From: Saprospiraceae bacterium
GTDB lineage: Bacteria > Bacteroidota > Bacteroidia > Chitinophagales > Saprospiraceae
Direction: 5' to 3'
NCBI GenBank assembly: GCA_025056735.1
Contig: JANWVR010000057.1
Location: 1-64,000, forward strand
Length of the DNA stretch: 64,000 nucleotides
Made by a program: the position numbers and the translations under genes. A model generated the notes under the pieces. That model ran no database searches. It saw nothing but the letters and a program-made list of their open reading frames with translations, and had not been told where the DNA came from. Of this stretch, positions 9,188 to 18,656 are shown in pieces. Positions within the stretch are counted from its first letter, which is position 1. Each line of letters starts with the position of its first letter.

Positions 9188-10729
9188 TTAGTCGAAGCGC
9201 AGGTGTTTGATGGAATAGTAGCAGATGGTAGCGAAGCCAAAGGCCAGCATGGAGTGGAACAACACAAAAGCACTGTTGCCCGTGCGAATACCGGCCAAGG
9301 CTGCGGTGAGGAACACTAACGCCATCAACCCTTCGGCGTAGGTTACCCACGAGATTTTGCGCGCCATGTAGGCCGCCTGGCGCATGGGCGTGCGGTTGCC
9401 CGTAACGCCGTACTTGGGCGTGCGCACGAAAGCGGATACTTTGCCGCGCAGCCCTTCGATAACGGCGATGGCGTTGTAGAGCGACAGGCCCATAGACATG
9501 GGCAGGAAGGAAAGAAACAGCCCGAAAAAGCGCACTTTTTCCCAGAACGAGGGCGGAGTCTGGCGGTTGAGCGCAGCCGTTATGTTCGCGGTGTAGGAGA
9601 TGGCCGCCACGGCGAACAGGCCCAGTACGGAGAACGAGAGGAAGTGCGTGGAGATACCCAGCTCGCTAAAGGCGAAGGAGAGCGGTATGCTGCTGACAGC
9701 GGCGATGAATACCCACAGGAATACGCCGTAGGCCAGCAGCTGGCTAATGGCGTGCAGCTTTTGCACGGGTTTAAGCGTGCGGGCATTCCACACCATTTTG
9801 ATGAGTTTGCGGGCGTTTTGGGCGCCACCCTTGTTCCAGCGGAATTGCTGGCCCTTGAGGGCGTTCATGTCCACAGGCAGCTCGGCCGGGCTGCCGAGTT
9901 TTTCCAAGTACTGGATGCGGTAGCCCATGATCTGGGCGCGGAAGCTGAGGTCTAAATCTTCGGTGAGCGTGTCGCTCTGCCAACCGCCGGCCTCTTCAAT
10001 GACTTTCTTGCGCCATACGCCCGCTGTGCCGTTGAACTGCAGCAGCAGGTTGCCGTAAGAGCGGCCGGCCTGCTCCACCGTAAAGTGAACGTTGAGCTGG
10101 AGGGCCTGCAGTTTGGTCAGCATGCTGTAATCGGCATTGAGGTGTTCCCAGCGCGTCTGCACGATGCCCACTTTCGGGTCTTCAAAATACGGCATGGTAG
10201 TGCGCAGGAAGTCGGGCCGAGGCGTGAAGTCGGCGTCGAAGATAGCGATGAATTCGCCGCGGGCGCGAGGCATGGCCTCTTGCAGGGCGCCAGCTTTGTA
10301 GCCCTGGCGGTTGGTGCGGTGGATATGCTCGATGTTGTACCCTTTAGCGCGCAATTCGGCCACTTTGCGGGCCACGATCTCGACGGTCTCGTCGGTAGAG
10401 TCGTCTAAGACGTGGATTTCAAATTTGTCTTTCGGATACTCCTGCGCAGCGACGCAGTCAATAATGCGCTCGGCCACGTACATTTCGTTGTACATGGGCA
10501 GCTGCACCGTCACAAAGGGCAGGTTGGGGTCGTTCGGGTCGTACTTTTTGTACTCGATGACGGGGTTTTCTTTGTGGTACTTCTTATACAGAAACAACAG
10601 GTGCACTTGCAAGAGGGCGTAGAGCGTAACGCCGCTCATGGCGACAAAGTACACCAAAAGCATGAGGTAGCCGAAGTCCACAAAGGCCTGATAGCGAAGG
10701 GCTTCAAAAAGGGCTTGAATTCCAAACAT
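9188..10729 (-). CDS. Family 2 glycosyltransferase, multi-TM (cellulose-synthase/glucosyltransferase-like)
   Basis: VTVQLPMYNEMYVAERIIDCVAAQEYPKDKFEIHVLDDSTDETV; FDADFTP; QQFRWNKG. Confidence 0.9.
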   Translation of the reverse strand: MFGIQALFEALRYQAFVDFGYLMLLVYFVAMSGVTLYALLQVHLLFLYKKYHKENPVIEYKKYDPNDPNLPFVTVQLPMYNEMYVAERIIDCVAAQEYPKDKFEIHVLDDSTDETVEIVARKVAELRAKGYNIEHIHRTNRQGYKAGALQEAMPRARGEFIAIFDADFTPRPDFLRTTMPYFEDPKVGIVQTRWEHLNADYSMLTKLQALQLNVHFTVEQAGRSYGNLLLQFNGTAGVWRKKVIEEAGGWQSDTLTEDLDLSFRAQIMGYRIQYLEKLGSPAELPVDMNALKGQQFRWNKGGAQNARKLIKMVWNARTLKPVQKLHAISQLLAYGVFLWVFIAAVSSIPLSFAFSELGISTHFLSFSVLGLFAVAAISYTANITAALNRQTPPSFWEKVRFFGLFLSFLPMSMGLSLYNAIAVIEGLRGKVSAFVRTPKYGVTGNRTPMRQAAYMARKISWVTYAEGLMALVFLTAALAGIRTGNSAFVLFHSMLAFGFATICYYSIKHLRFD

Positions 10730-10744
10730 ATCGAGCGAGCAGTT

Positions 10745-11506
10745 TTAAGTTTTGCGAATAAGGGTGGTGTTTAAGCGTTGTTGTCGGCGGTGTTGGAAAT
10801 AATGCCAGAAGATGAGGCTAAGGATTTTGGTGCCGGCCAGAACGATGCCTTTCACGGTGCCGGAGACTTTGCTGCGCCCCGCCACGCGCTTGCGGTAGCG
10901 GACGGGTACTTCTGCGCAGCGCAGGCCTTTCAGGGCGGCTTTGATTTGCATTTCCACCGTCCATCCGTAGTTGGTGTCGCGCATGTCGAGTTGTTGCAGG
11001 CGATCCCAGCGGATGGCCCGAAAAGGCCCTAAGTCGGTGAAGCGCTGGCCAAAGAACAGGCGGATGAGCAAAGGCGCCAACCAGTTGCCGAAGCGCTGCG
11101 GCAAGCTCATAGCGCCGGGTTCCATATCGCCTCGAAGGCGCGAACCGATAACTAAGTCCTGGCTTCCATCTAATACCGGCCCTGCCACGTTTGGCAGGTC
11201 GTTTGGGTCGTCGGCGTAATCGGCATCCAGAAAGACGACCACTTCAGGTTGGTCTTCGTCAGGCAGTTGCTTCAGATAGGCAATGCCGGCCAAACAGGCC
11301 GAGCCGTAGCCGCGTCGCGAGGCCCGCACTACCGTAGCGCCCATCAGCCGGGCGATCTCCGCCGTTCGGTCGGTCGAGCCGTTGTCGCATACAAGGATTT
11401 GCCGAACCCATTGCTTCGGAATGGTGGCCAACACAAACGGCAGCGCGTCTTCCTCGTTGAAGGCAGGGATGATCACGGCAATGCGCGGTTTACTGGCGTA
11501 TTCCAT
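10745..11506 (-). CDS. Glycosyltransferase family 2 (DPM1-like)
   Basis: RIAVIIPAFNEEDALPFVLATIP; DNGSTDRTAEIA; FLDADYADDP. Start moved to MEYASKPR. Confidence 0.88.
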   Translation of the reverse strand: MEYASKPRIAVIIPAFNEEDALPFVLATIPKQWVRQILVCDNGSTDRTAEIARLMGATVVRASRRGYGSACLAGIAYLKQLPDEDQPEVVVFLDADYADDPNDLPNVAGPVLDGSQDLVIGSRLRGDMEPGAMSLPQRFGNWLAPLLIRLFFGQRFTDLGPFRAIRWDRLQQLDMRDTNYGWTVEMQIKAALKGLRCAEVPVRYRKRVAGRSKVSGTVKGIVLAGTKILSLIFWHYFQHRRQQRLNTTLIRKT

Positions 11507-12259
11507 AAAGCGTGCGCTCAGGCAGCCTTTCAAAAGGCCAGGCAAAGGTAAATCAAGCCGTTAAAAAAAAGTTAAAAAGTTTTAAGAAAGAGGTGTTAAG
11601 GTTTGGCAAAAGACCTGATCCGCAATCAGCCTTATATTTAAAATGCTCAAAACGATTAAATGGTTTGCGCTTACGTTTCTAATAATCTGTTTTAAAAAGC
11701 CGCTTTTAAAATAAGTTTAACCAAAAAAACTTTTGAGTCGGCTAAAGGGCCTAGCTTGCAGCACCGAAACGCGCGAAGCCAGATACTGTTAAATTTTTAA
11801 CAAAAGATGGGCGGGCGTGTCGCTTCCTTTTTCCCTTTGATATCTTGGCTGCTTGTGTGCGCGCTGCGGGTGTTTCAGCGCAAGGATTTGTAGCGAATTC
11901 TGCGTACGAGAGGAATGGTGAGGCGCTTCGCGTCCTCTAAGGCTGCCGTTCACCTCGAAGAGCATTTTAAGCGATGCAGCGGCAGGTTTGTGCAAAGTCA
12001 TTCACGTCACATAGCATAAATCTCCTAAAAGTGCAGCCATCCTCGCCAGAGGGAATTGTCCCATTTCGCAGACCATATCGGACAAAAGGCCCTTTGCTAG
12101 CAAAAATGCAAGCAAGCCCTTTGCCCGCAAGAGGGATTTCATTGGAATATCGTTTGGTTGGTCGTTTTTAGGTTAGCCTTTTTTAATTTTTCATTAAATA
12201 AAATGGCCGGGCCGCAAATTTAAATTTTAAAAACGCTCTTCGTGCGGCGTTGGGAGTCG

Positions 12260-12267
12260 TACCTTTG
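12260..12267 (+). promoter_or_regulatory. -7 box TACCTTTG upstream of typA
   Basis: TAnnTTTG, 20 nt before ATG 12288. Confidence 0.55.
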
Positions 12268-12287
12268 CGCGTTCTTGGTTTTTTGCT

Positions 12288-14099
12288 ATGAAAAATATTC
12301 GAAACGTCGCCATTATTGCCCACGTTGACCATGGGAAGACGACTTTGGTGGACAAGATGATCCACGCTGCGCAGGTGTTCAAAGCCCACGAGGTAACGGG
12401 CGAGCTGCTATTGGATAACAACGATCTGGAGCGCGAGCGTGGCATCACCATTTTGGCCAAGAATATCGCCATTCAATACAAAGGCTTCAAAATCAATGTT
12501 ATTGATACGCCGGGTCACGCCGACTTCGGCGGCGAAGTGGAGCGCGTGCTTAACATGGCCGACGGCGTGTTGTTGCTGGTAGACGCCTTTGAAGGGCCAA
12601 TGCCCCAGACGCGCTTCGTGTTGCAAAAGGCCCTGCAAATGGGCAAAAAAGTCGTGGTGGTCATCAACAAGGTGGACAAGCCCAACTGCAACCCGGACTG
12701 GGCGCACGAGCAAGTGTTCGAACTGATGTTTTCGCTGGGTGCTAACGACGAGCAATTAGACTTTCCCGTCATCTTCGGCTCGGCCAAGCAGGGCTGGATG
12801 AGCCACGACTGGAAGAAGCCCACCGGCGACATCACGCCGTTGCTCGACGACATCATCCGCTACATTCCGGAACCGCAAACAGAGGAGGGAACGACGCAAA
12901 TGCTCATTACGTCGTTGGACTACTCCAATTACGTAGGCCGTATCGCTATCGGACGCCTGCGGCGCGGTCAGCTGAGCGCTAACCAGCCGGTGTCGTTGGT
13001 GAAAAAAGATGGCACAGTCCAAAAGCACCGCGTCAAGCAGCTGTTCACCTTCGACGGTCTGGGCCGCAAAGAAACCGATATCGTCGAAGCGGGCGATATC
13101 TGCGCGGTCGTCGGCTTGGAAGGCTTCGAGATCGGCGATACCATTGCCGACTACGAGAACCCGGAGGCGCTTGACCCTATCGCCGTAGACGAGCCCACGA
13201 TGAGCATGCTGTTCACCATTAACGACTCACCCTTCTTCGGGCGCGAGGGCAAGTACGTAACCAGCCGCCACATCCGCGAGCGCCTGCTGCGCGAATTGGA
13301 GAAAAACTTAGCTATGCGCATGGAAGAAACCCAGAGCGCTGACTCCTTTATCGTCTACGGCCGCGGTGTGCTGCACCTGAGCATCCTCATCGAGACGATG
13401 CGCCGCGAAGGCTACGAATTGCAAATCGGTCAGCCCACGGTCATTATCCGCGAAATCAACGGCGTTAAGCACGAGCCAATTGAAGAGATGACTATTGATG
13501 TGCCGGAGACCTTCAGCGGCAAGTGCATCGAACTCGTTACCCGCCGCAAAGGTGTGCTCAAGAGCATGGAACCGCGCAATGACCGCTTCTTGCTGCGCTT
13601 CGAAATACCCTCGCGCGGCATCATCGGCCTGCGCTCGCAGCTGCTCACGGCTACGCAAGGCGAAGCTATCGTAACGCACCGCTTCCTGACCTATGAACCC
13701 TGGAAAGGCGACATCCCCGGCCGCCAAAACGGCTCACTCATCGTCATGGAAACCGGCACGGCCATCGCCTATTCGTTGGACAACCTCCAGGATCGCGGCG
13801 TCTTTTTTATCGAGCCCGGTGAGGAAGTCTATGAGGGCCAGGTCATTGGTGAGCACAATCGCTCGAACGACTTAGTGATCAACGTAACGAAGACTAAAAA
13901 ACTCACCAATATGCGCGCCTCCGGCTCCGATGACAAAACATCGCTGCCGCCCGCCCGCCAGTTCACGCTGGAAGAAGCGTTAGAGTACATCCAGGAAGAT
14001 GAATACGTCGAGGTAACGCCTAAGAGTATCCGTCTGCGCAAAATCTTCCTCAAAGAACACGAGCGCAAAAAAGCGCCTCGCAGCCTTGCAGCCGTTTGA
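12288..14099 (+). CDS. typA: Ribosome-associated translational GTPase TypA/BipA
   Basis: KNIRNVAIIAHVDHGKTTLVDKMIHAAQVF; ERGITILAKN; DTPGHADFGGEVERVL; RIAIGRLRRG; full-length 603 aa. Confidence 0.97.
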   Translation: MKNIRNVAIIAHVDHGKTTLVDKMIHAAQVFKAHEVTGELLLDNNDLERERGITILAKNIAIQYKGFKINVIDTPGHADFGGEVERVLNMADGVLLLVDAFEGPMPQTRFVLQKALQMGKKVVVVINKVDKPNCNPDWAHEQVFELMFSLGANDEQLDFPVIFGSAKQGWMSHDWKKPTGDITPLLDDIIRYIPEPQTEEGTTQMLITSLDYSNYVGRIAIGRLRRGQLSANQPVSLVKKDGTVQKHRVKQLFTFDGLGRKETDIVEAGDICAVVGLEGFEIGDTIADYENPEALDPIAVDEPTMSMLFTINDSPFFGREGKYVTSRHIRERLLRELEKNLAMRMEETQSADSFIVYGRGVLHLSILIETMRREGYELQIGQPTVIIREINGVKHEPIEEMTIDVPETFSGKCIELVTRRKGVLKSMEPRNDRFLLRFEIPSRGIIGLRSQLLTATQGEAIVTHRFLTYEPWKGDIPGRQNGSLIVMETGTAIAYSLDNLQDRGVFFIEPGEEVYEGQVIGEHNRSNDLVINVTKTKKLTNMRASGSDDKTSLPPARQFTLEEALEYIQEDEYVEVTPKSIRLRKIFLKEHERKKAPRSLAAV

Positions 14100-14122
14100 A
14101 GCCCTCATCGCCTCGCCAAACC

Positions 14123-14169
14123 TTTAGCCCTTTGCCCTCCTTCTTGCTGCAAAGGGCTAAACCTTTTTT
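14123..14169 (+). terminator. Intrinsic terminator after typA
   Basis: Perfect 13-bp arms TTTAGCCCTTTGC / GCAAAGGGCTAAA followed by CCTTTTTTA. Confidence 0.8.
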
Positions 14170-14244
14170 ACCCCTTGCCGTTTGGGAATAAAATCTATTT
14201 TTGCGGCCATTTTGTAGCACTCTTACCCTTTTTCCTAACGGGTT

Positions 14245-15309
14245 ATGCGAACTAAACTGAGCAGTTTCGATTACCATTTACCACCGGAATTAGTAGCCAA
14301 GTATCCAGCCGAGGAACGCGATAAAAGCCGGCTCATGGTCGTTCACCGCAATACCGGAAAGATCGAGCACAAAACGTTCCGCGATGTCCTCTCCTACTTC
14401 GATGAGGGCGACGCCATGATCTTCAACAACACCAAGGTCTTTCCGGCCCGCATGTACGGCAAGAAAGAGCGCACCGGCTCGACCATCGAGGTCTTCCTGC
14501 TACGCGAACTCAACGCTAAGGCGCGCTTATGGGACGTGCTGGTAGACCCTGCGCGCAAAATCCGCGTAGGTAACAAACTCTATTTCGAGGATGAGAAGGG
14601 CAACGACGTGCTCTCCGCTGAAGTAGTAGACAACACCACCTCGCGTGGGCGCACGCTGCGCTTCCTGTTTGACGGGCCAGACGAAGAGTTCCGCGCTACG
14701 CTCAAGCGCTTAGGCAACACGCCCCTACCCACGTACATAGACCGCGAACCCGAAGAAATAGACAAAGAACGCTATCAAACGGTCTATGCCAAGGAAGAGG
14801 GCGCCGTGGCCGCCCCGACGGCAGGTCTCCACTTCAGCCGCGAGCTGCTAAAACGGCTCGAACTGAAAGGCGTACTATTTGCTGAGATTACCCTACACAT
14901 CGGCTTAGGTACCTTCCGCACCATCGAAGTGGAAGACCTCTCCAAACACAAAATGGAGGCCGAGTATTTCCGCATCTCGCAAGAAGCCGCCGATGCCGTC
15001 AATAGCGCCATAAAAGCCGGGAAAAAAGTCTGCGCCGTAGGCACCACCGTCATGCGATCCATCGAAACGGCTGTGTCCGCCGAAAACCTGCTTAAACCCG
15101 TAGAAGGCTGGACCAATAAATTCATCTACCCGCCCTACGAGTTTCACATCGCTAACTGCATGATTACCAACTTTCACCTGCCCAAATCCAGCGTGCTTAT
15201 CATGGTGTGCGCTTTTGGTGGAACGGAACTCATTATGGACGCCTACCAGGAAGCCGTCAAAGAAAAATACCGCTTCTATAGCTATGGCGACGCCATGCTT
15301 ATCCTTTGA
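14245..15309 (+). CDS. queA: S-adenosylmethionine:tRNA ribosyltransferase-isomerase
   Basis: [56 protein letters not shown]. Confidence 0.97.
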   Translation: MRTKLSSFDYHLPPELVAKYPAEERDKSRLMVVHRNTGKIEHKTFRDVLSYFDEGDAMIFNNTKVFPARMYGKKERTGSTIEVFLLRELNAKARLWDVLVDPARKIRVGNKLYFEDEKGNDVLSAEVVDNTTSRGRTLRFLFDGPDEEFRATLKRLGNTPLPTYIDREPEEIDKERYQTVYAKEEGAVAAPTAGLHFSRELLKRLELKGVLFAEITLHIGLGTFRTIEVEDLSKHKMEAEYFRISQEAADAVNSAIKAGKKVCAVGTTVMRSIETAVSAENLLKPVEGWTNKFIYPPYEFHIANCMITNFHLPKSSVLIMVCAFGGTELIMDAYQEAVKEKYRFYSYGDAMLIL

Positions 15310-15361
15310 TACGCCACAACATTATCCTGACAACCTGTTCAAAATTTAACCGGAATCAACT

Positions 15362-15583
15362 ATGTACTGGACGCTCGAATTAGCCTCGCATCTTGAAGAA
15401 GCGCCCTGGCCTGCGACAAAGGAGGAACTCATAGACTACGCTATCCGATCCGGAGCGCCGGCCGAGGTGATCGAAAACCTCAACGAACTGGAAGACGACG
15501 GCGAACTGTACGAAAGCATCGAAGACATCTGGCCAGACTACCTGCGTCACGACGACTTCTTCTTTAACGAGGACGAATACTGA
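15362..15583 (+). CDS. DUF2795 family protein
   Basis: 73 aa MYWTLELASHLEEAPWPATKEELIDYAIRSGAPAEVIENLNELEDDGELYESIEDIWPDY. Confidence 0.85.
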   Translation: MYWTLELASHLEEAPWPATKEELIDYAIRSGAPAEVIENLNELEDDGELYESIEDIWPDYLRHDDFFFNEDEY

Positions 15584-15698
15584 CCCCGTCCACCGAGCAA
15601 ACGTGCAAAGATGCGCTCCTTAGGCTGCCAACGCTTATCGCAAGCGCGGGGCTATTAGTATGCCCGCTCAATATGCCGCCAAGCAAGGGGCAAAATGC

Positions 15699-15740
15699 AA
15701 AGCCGGAGATGCAAGAACAACTCTCCGGCTTTACTTTTTT
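15699..15740 (+). terminator. Intrinsic terminator downstream of the DUF2795 gene
   Basis: 11-bp arms AAAGCCGGAGA / TCTCCGGCTTT then ACTTTTTT. Confidence 0.75.
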
Positions 15741-15805
15741 GGGGAAAATAAAAATCCTAAACAACCTGATTTTCAATGTTTTTTAATAAAAATTAAATAA
15801 AAAAA

Positions 15806-15823
15806 AAGCCGACAAATCGGCTT
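15806..15823. terminator. Short hairpin AAGCCGA-CAAA-TCGGCTT preceded by an A-tract
   Basis: 7-bp perfect stem with 4-nt loop; A-tract on + = T-tract on -. Confidence 0.5.
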
Positions 15824-15909
15824 CTTTGTGCTTGAGCAGCGCTTTCAGGCGGGCCTACTTTTGTCGTGTCAAAAGCATTTTATTTCAAATCCATAAAAGA
15901 GGAGCCGCC

Positions 15910-16590
15910 ATGGATAATGCTGCTAAAATAGCCTTTCTCCAACGCATCCCGCTTCTTCAGACCCTCACTGAAGAAGAGATGAGCCGCTTAGCCGCTTCGT
16001 CGCAATTTGTCTTTCGGCGAAAGTATCGGTTTATTTACAAGCCAGGGGAGCCGGCCGAGCACATTTACTTTTTATACTCTGGGCGCATCAAGTTAGGCAC
16101 ATATTCCGACGACCAGCGCGAGATTATCAAAGAGTTGTTGCGCGCCGACTCGGTCTTAGGGGAGTCCGTGCTCTTAGGCGAACGCACCCGCACCGAGTTT
16201 GCCCAGGTGCTCAGCGAGAGCGCCGAATACCTGATGGTGCGCTGTTCCGACTTTGCGTTTCTGATGCACACCAATCCACGCCTGATGCTGTGCTGCCTGC
16301 AGCACCTGAGCGACCGCATCAAGCGCATCGAAAGCCGCTTAGCCCAGATGATTCTCAAGGATGCCCGCGAGCGCGTCATCCAGTTTCTCGTCGAAGTAGC
16401 GGGCAAAGAGGGCATGCAAATCGGCTACGAGACATTAGTGCGCGACTTCTTTCCCCAGCAGGAAATTGCCAACATCACCGGCACCAGCCGCCAAACGGTA
16501 ACGGCCGTGCTCAACGAACTGCGCAAATCTAACCTCATCCACTTCGACCGCCACTCCATCCTCTTCCGAGATGTAAGCAAATTAGCCTGA
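15910..16590 (+). CDS. Crp/Fnr family transcriptional regulator
   Basis: cNMP-binding-like YKPGEPAEHIYFLYSGRIKLG; C-terminal HTH FFPQQEIANITGTSRQTVTAVLNELRK; start at MDNAAKIAFL. Confidence 0.9.
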   Translation: MDNAAKIAFLQRIPLLQTLTEEEMSRLAASSQFVFRRKYRFIYKPGEPAEHIYFLYSGRIKLGTYSDDQREIIKELLRADSVLGESVLLGERTRTEFAQVLSESAEYLMVRCSDFAFLMHTNPRLMLCCLQHLSDRIKRIESRLAQMILKDARERVIQFLVEVAGKEGMQIGYETLVRDFFPQQEIANITGTSRQTVTAVLNELRKSNLIHFDRHSILFRDVSKLA

Positions 16591-16713
16591 CCGTCAGAGG
16601 TGTAACCCAAACAAATAAGTTGTTGCAAGTCCAATGATAAGGCCTTCCGAAAGCGGGAGGCCTTTTGCTTTGGCCTACTCTGCTCAGCGCAGAGCCACCC
16701 TTGCCCGCACGGG

Positions 16714-17427
16714 CTATCCGGCGCTGCTTTTGCCCATCAAAAACACCGTTGGTCGGGCTGCCAGCGTCAGTTTCTGCTCACGCCAGGCCCGCACAGGCTG
16801 GGTGCGGACAAACGCTTCCGGGCCGGTCAGGTCTTGCGATACGCTCAGCAGAGTGTCGGCTCGCAAGGCCATCAGGGCCACCTCGAATATCCAGGGCGCC
16901 CGGTAGGGTGTCTCCATAAATATCTGCGTCTGGTCGTGCTGCCGCGCCTGCTGCTCCAACTGCCGCAACTGCCGCACCAACTCGGGCCGTTTAGGCGACA
17001 AATAACCGTGAAAAGCAAAACGCTGGCCATTAAGGCCCGAAGCCATCAGCGCCAACAAAACAGACGAGGGCCCCACCAGCGGAACCACCAGCACGCCCAT
17101 GCGATGCGCCAGCGCTACCAACGCTGCTCCCGGGTCAGCAACGCCCGGGCACCCCGCCTCTGAGAGCAAACCCACATCGCGCTCCTGCCGCAGGGCCTGC
17201 TCAAAGACCTCTACCACCTCTGGCGTCAGCCCGCCTTCGCGATCTAACTCGACAAACGTTAGTTCGCTCAGCGGACGCAGCGGTGCTACGCGCTTGATAA
17301 AATGACGCGCCGTGCGGGCGCGCTCTACCACAAACACCTCTAAGCGCCGCGCTACCTCCGCCGTGGCAGGTGGCAGAGTGTCAAAAGCCGCTTCGGAAAT
17401 GGGCGTGGGAATGAGATAAAGCGTCAA
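16714..17427 (-). CDS. SAM-dependent methyltransferase, tetrapyrrole-methylase fold (RsmI-like)
   Basis: MTLYLIPTPISEAAF; VGLLSEAGCPGVADPGAALVALAHRMGVLVVPLVGPSSVLLALMASGL. Confidence 0.85.
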   Translation of the reverse strand: MTLYLIPTPISEAAFDTLPPATAEVARRLEVFVVERARTARHFIKRVAPLRPLSELTFVELDREGGLTPEVVEVFEQALRQERDVGLLSEAGCPGVADPGAALVALAHRMGVLVVPLVGPSSVLLALMASGLNGQRFAFHGYLSPKRPELVRQLRQLEQQARQHDQTQIFMETPYRAPWIFEVALMALRADTLLSVSQDLTGPEAFVRTQPVRAWREQKLTLAARPTVFLMGKSSAG

Positions 17428-17489
17428 AGCAGGGTAGGGTGAACTTGGGCTAAAAAAACGCCCAAAAGTAATGGCCTGTGGGTGGTTTG

Positions 17490-17497
17490 TATCTTTG
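17490..17497 (+). promoter_or_regulatory. -7 box TATCTTTG directly upstream of the palindrome array and scpA
   Basis: TAnnTTTG match ending 11 nt before the first palindrome. Confidence 0.5.
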
Positions 17498-17507
17498 CAG
17501 TTGCTGG

Positions 17508-17798
17508 GCCAAACAAGTTTGGCCGTTACTTAGCCAAACAAGTTTGGCCGTTACTTAGCCAAACAAGTTTGGCGGCTACTTAGCCAAACAAGTTTGGCCG
17601 TTACTTAGCCAAACAAGTTTGGCGGTTACTGGGCCAAACAAGTTTGGCGGTTACTGGGCCAAACAAGTTTGGCCGCTACTTAGCCAAACAAGTTTGGCCG
17701 CTACTTAGCCAAACAAGTTTGGCCGCTACTTAGCCAAACAAGTTTGGCGGCTACTTAGCCAAACAAGTTTGGCCGCTACTTAGCCAAACAAGTTTGGC
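17508..17798 (+). repeat. Palindromic repeat array 1: 12 x GCCAAACAAGTTTGGC at exact 25-bp period
   Basis: Units start at 17508, 17533, 17558, 17583, 17608, 17633, 17658, 17683, 17708, 17733, 17758, 17783; 9-bp linkers SGYTACT(TA/GG). Confidence 0.98.
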
Positions 17799-17812
17799 GG
17801 CTACTGGGGATT

Positions 17813-18556
17813 TTGGACACGTTTACGATAAAACTTCCGGTTTTTGAGGGGCCGTTTGACCTGCTCCTGTTCTTCATCGAACGGGACGAGCTCGACATTT
17901 ACAACATTCCCATTGCTCGCATCACGCAGGACTTTTTGGATTACCTGCACCAGATGCAGACGCGCAACTTAGATGTGGCTTCGGAGTTCATCGTCGTGGC
18001 CGCTACGCTCATGCGCATCAAGGCCAAGATGCTGCTGCCGCGCAAAACCTACGACGAAGAGGGCAATGAAATAGACCCGCGCCAGGAGCTGGTAGAGCGC
18101 CTCATCGAGTACAAGCGCTATAAAAGCGTGCTCGACGAACTGCGCCGCTTAGAGGAGATCCGCTCCTTTATGGCGCCCCGCGGCTTTGCCAGCGCCGAAC
18201 TAAGCCAGCTGGCCCAAAAAGCGCTGGCCGATGCCGAATGGGAGAGCGTGTCGGCCTACCGGCTTTTGCGCGTCTTTGTGCGCCTGATAGAGCGCTTCGA
18301 GGAAAACCAACGACGCAAGCGCGTACATACGGTTTACAACTACAGCTACACCATCCAGGGCCAGCGCGAATACCTGCTCAGCCGCCTTCGGCCCAACGAG
18401 CAGACTTCGTTCGAGGAGGTATTCCTGTACTTGGAAAACCGCATGCACGCCATCGTTACCTTCTTAGCGCTCCTGGAAATGCTCAATGCGCAAGAGGTCA
18501 TCTTAGTACAAGGCGAAGGCCCCAACAACTTCTGGCTGACGCTCCCCACCCCGTAA
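17813..18556 (+). CDS. scpA: Segregation and condensation protein A (kleisin)
   Basis: FEGPFDLLLFFIERDELDIYNIPIARITQDFLDYLHQMQTRNLDVASEFIVVAATLMRIKAKMLLPR; TTG start abuts the repeat array. Confidence 0.93.
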   Translation: MDTFTIKLPVFEGPFDLLLFFIERDELDIYNIPIARITQDFLDYLHQMQTRNLDVASEFIVVAATLMRIKAKMLLPRKTYDEEGNEIDPRQELVERLIEYKRYKSVLDELRRLEEIRSFMAPRGFASAELSQLAQKALADAEWESVSAYRLLRVFVRLIERFEENQRRKRVHTVYNYSYTIQGQREYLLSRLRPNEQTSFEEVFLYLENRMHAIVTFLALLEMLNAQEVILVQGEGPNNFWLTLPTP

Positions 18557-18558
18557 CC

Positions 18559-18649
18559 GCCAAACTTGTTTGGCCCTGTAACCGCCAAACTTGTTTGGCC
18601 CCGTAACCGCCAAACTTGTTTGGCCAAGTACCGGCCAAACAAGTTTGGC
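18559..18649 (-). repeat. Palindromic repeat array 2: 4 units at 25-bp period (three in TT orientation, last in AA orientation)
   Basis: GCCAAACTTGTTTGGC at 18559, 18584, 18609; GCCAAACAAGTTTGGC at 18634. Confidence 0.97.
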
Positions 18650-18656
18650 CACCCCC

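Noticed and set aside
11550-12287. 740-bp AT-rich gap before typA, considered for a structured RNA (tmRNA, RNase P, 6S)
   Set aside because: No recognisable core motif found by eye; the ORF at 11789-12001 is not convincing. A covariance-model search would be needed.
17508-17798. Possible CRISPR array (regular repeats with short spacers)
   Set aside because: The 9-bp linkers are near-identical rather than unique, the repeat is only 16 bp, and no cas genes are present.
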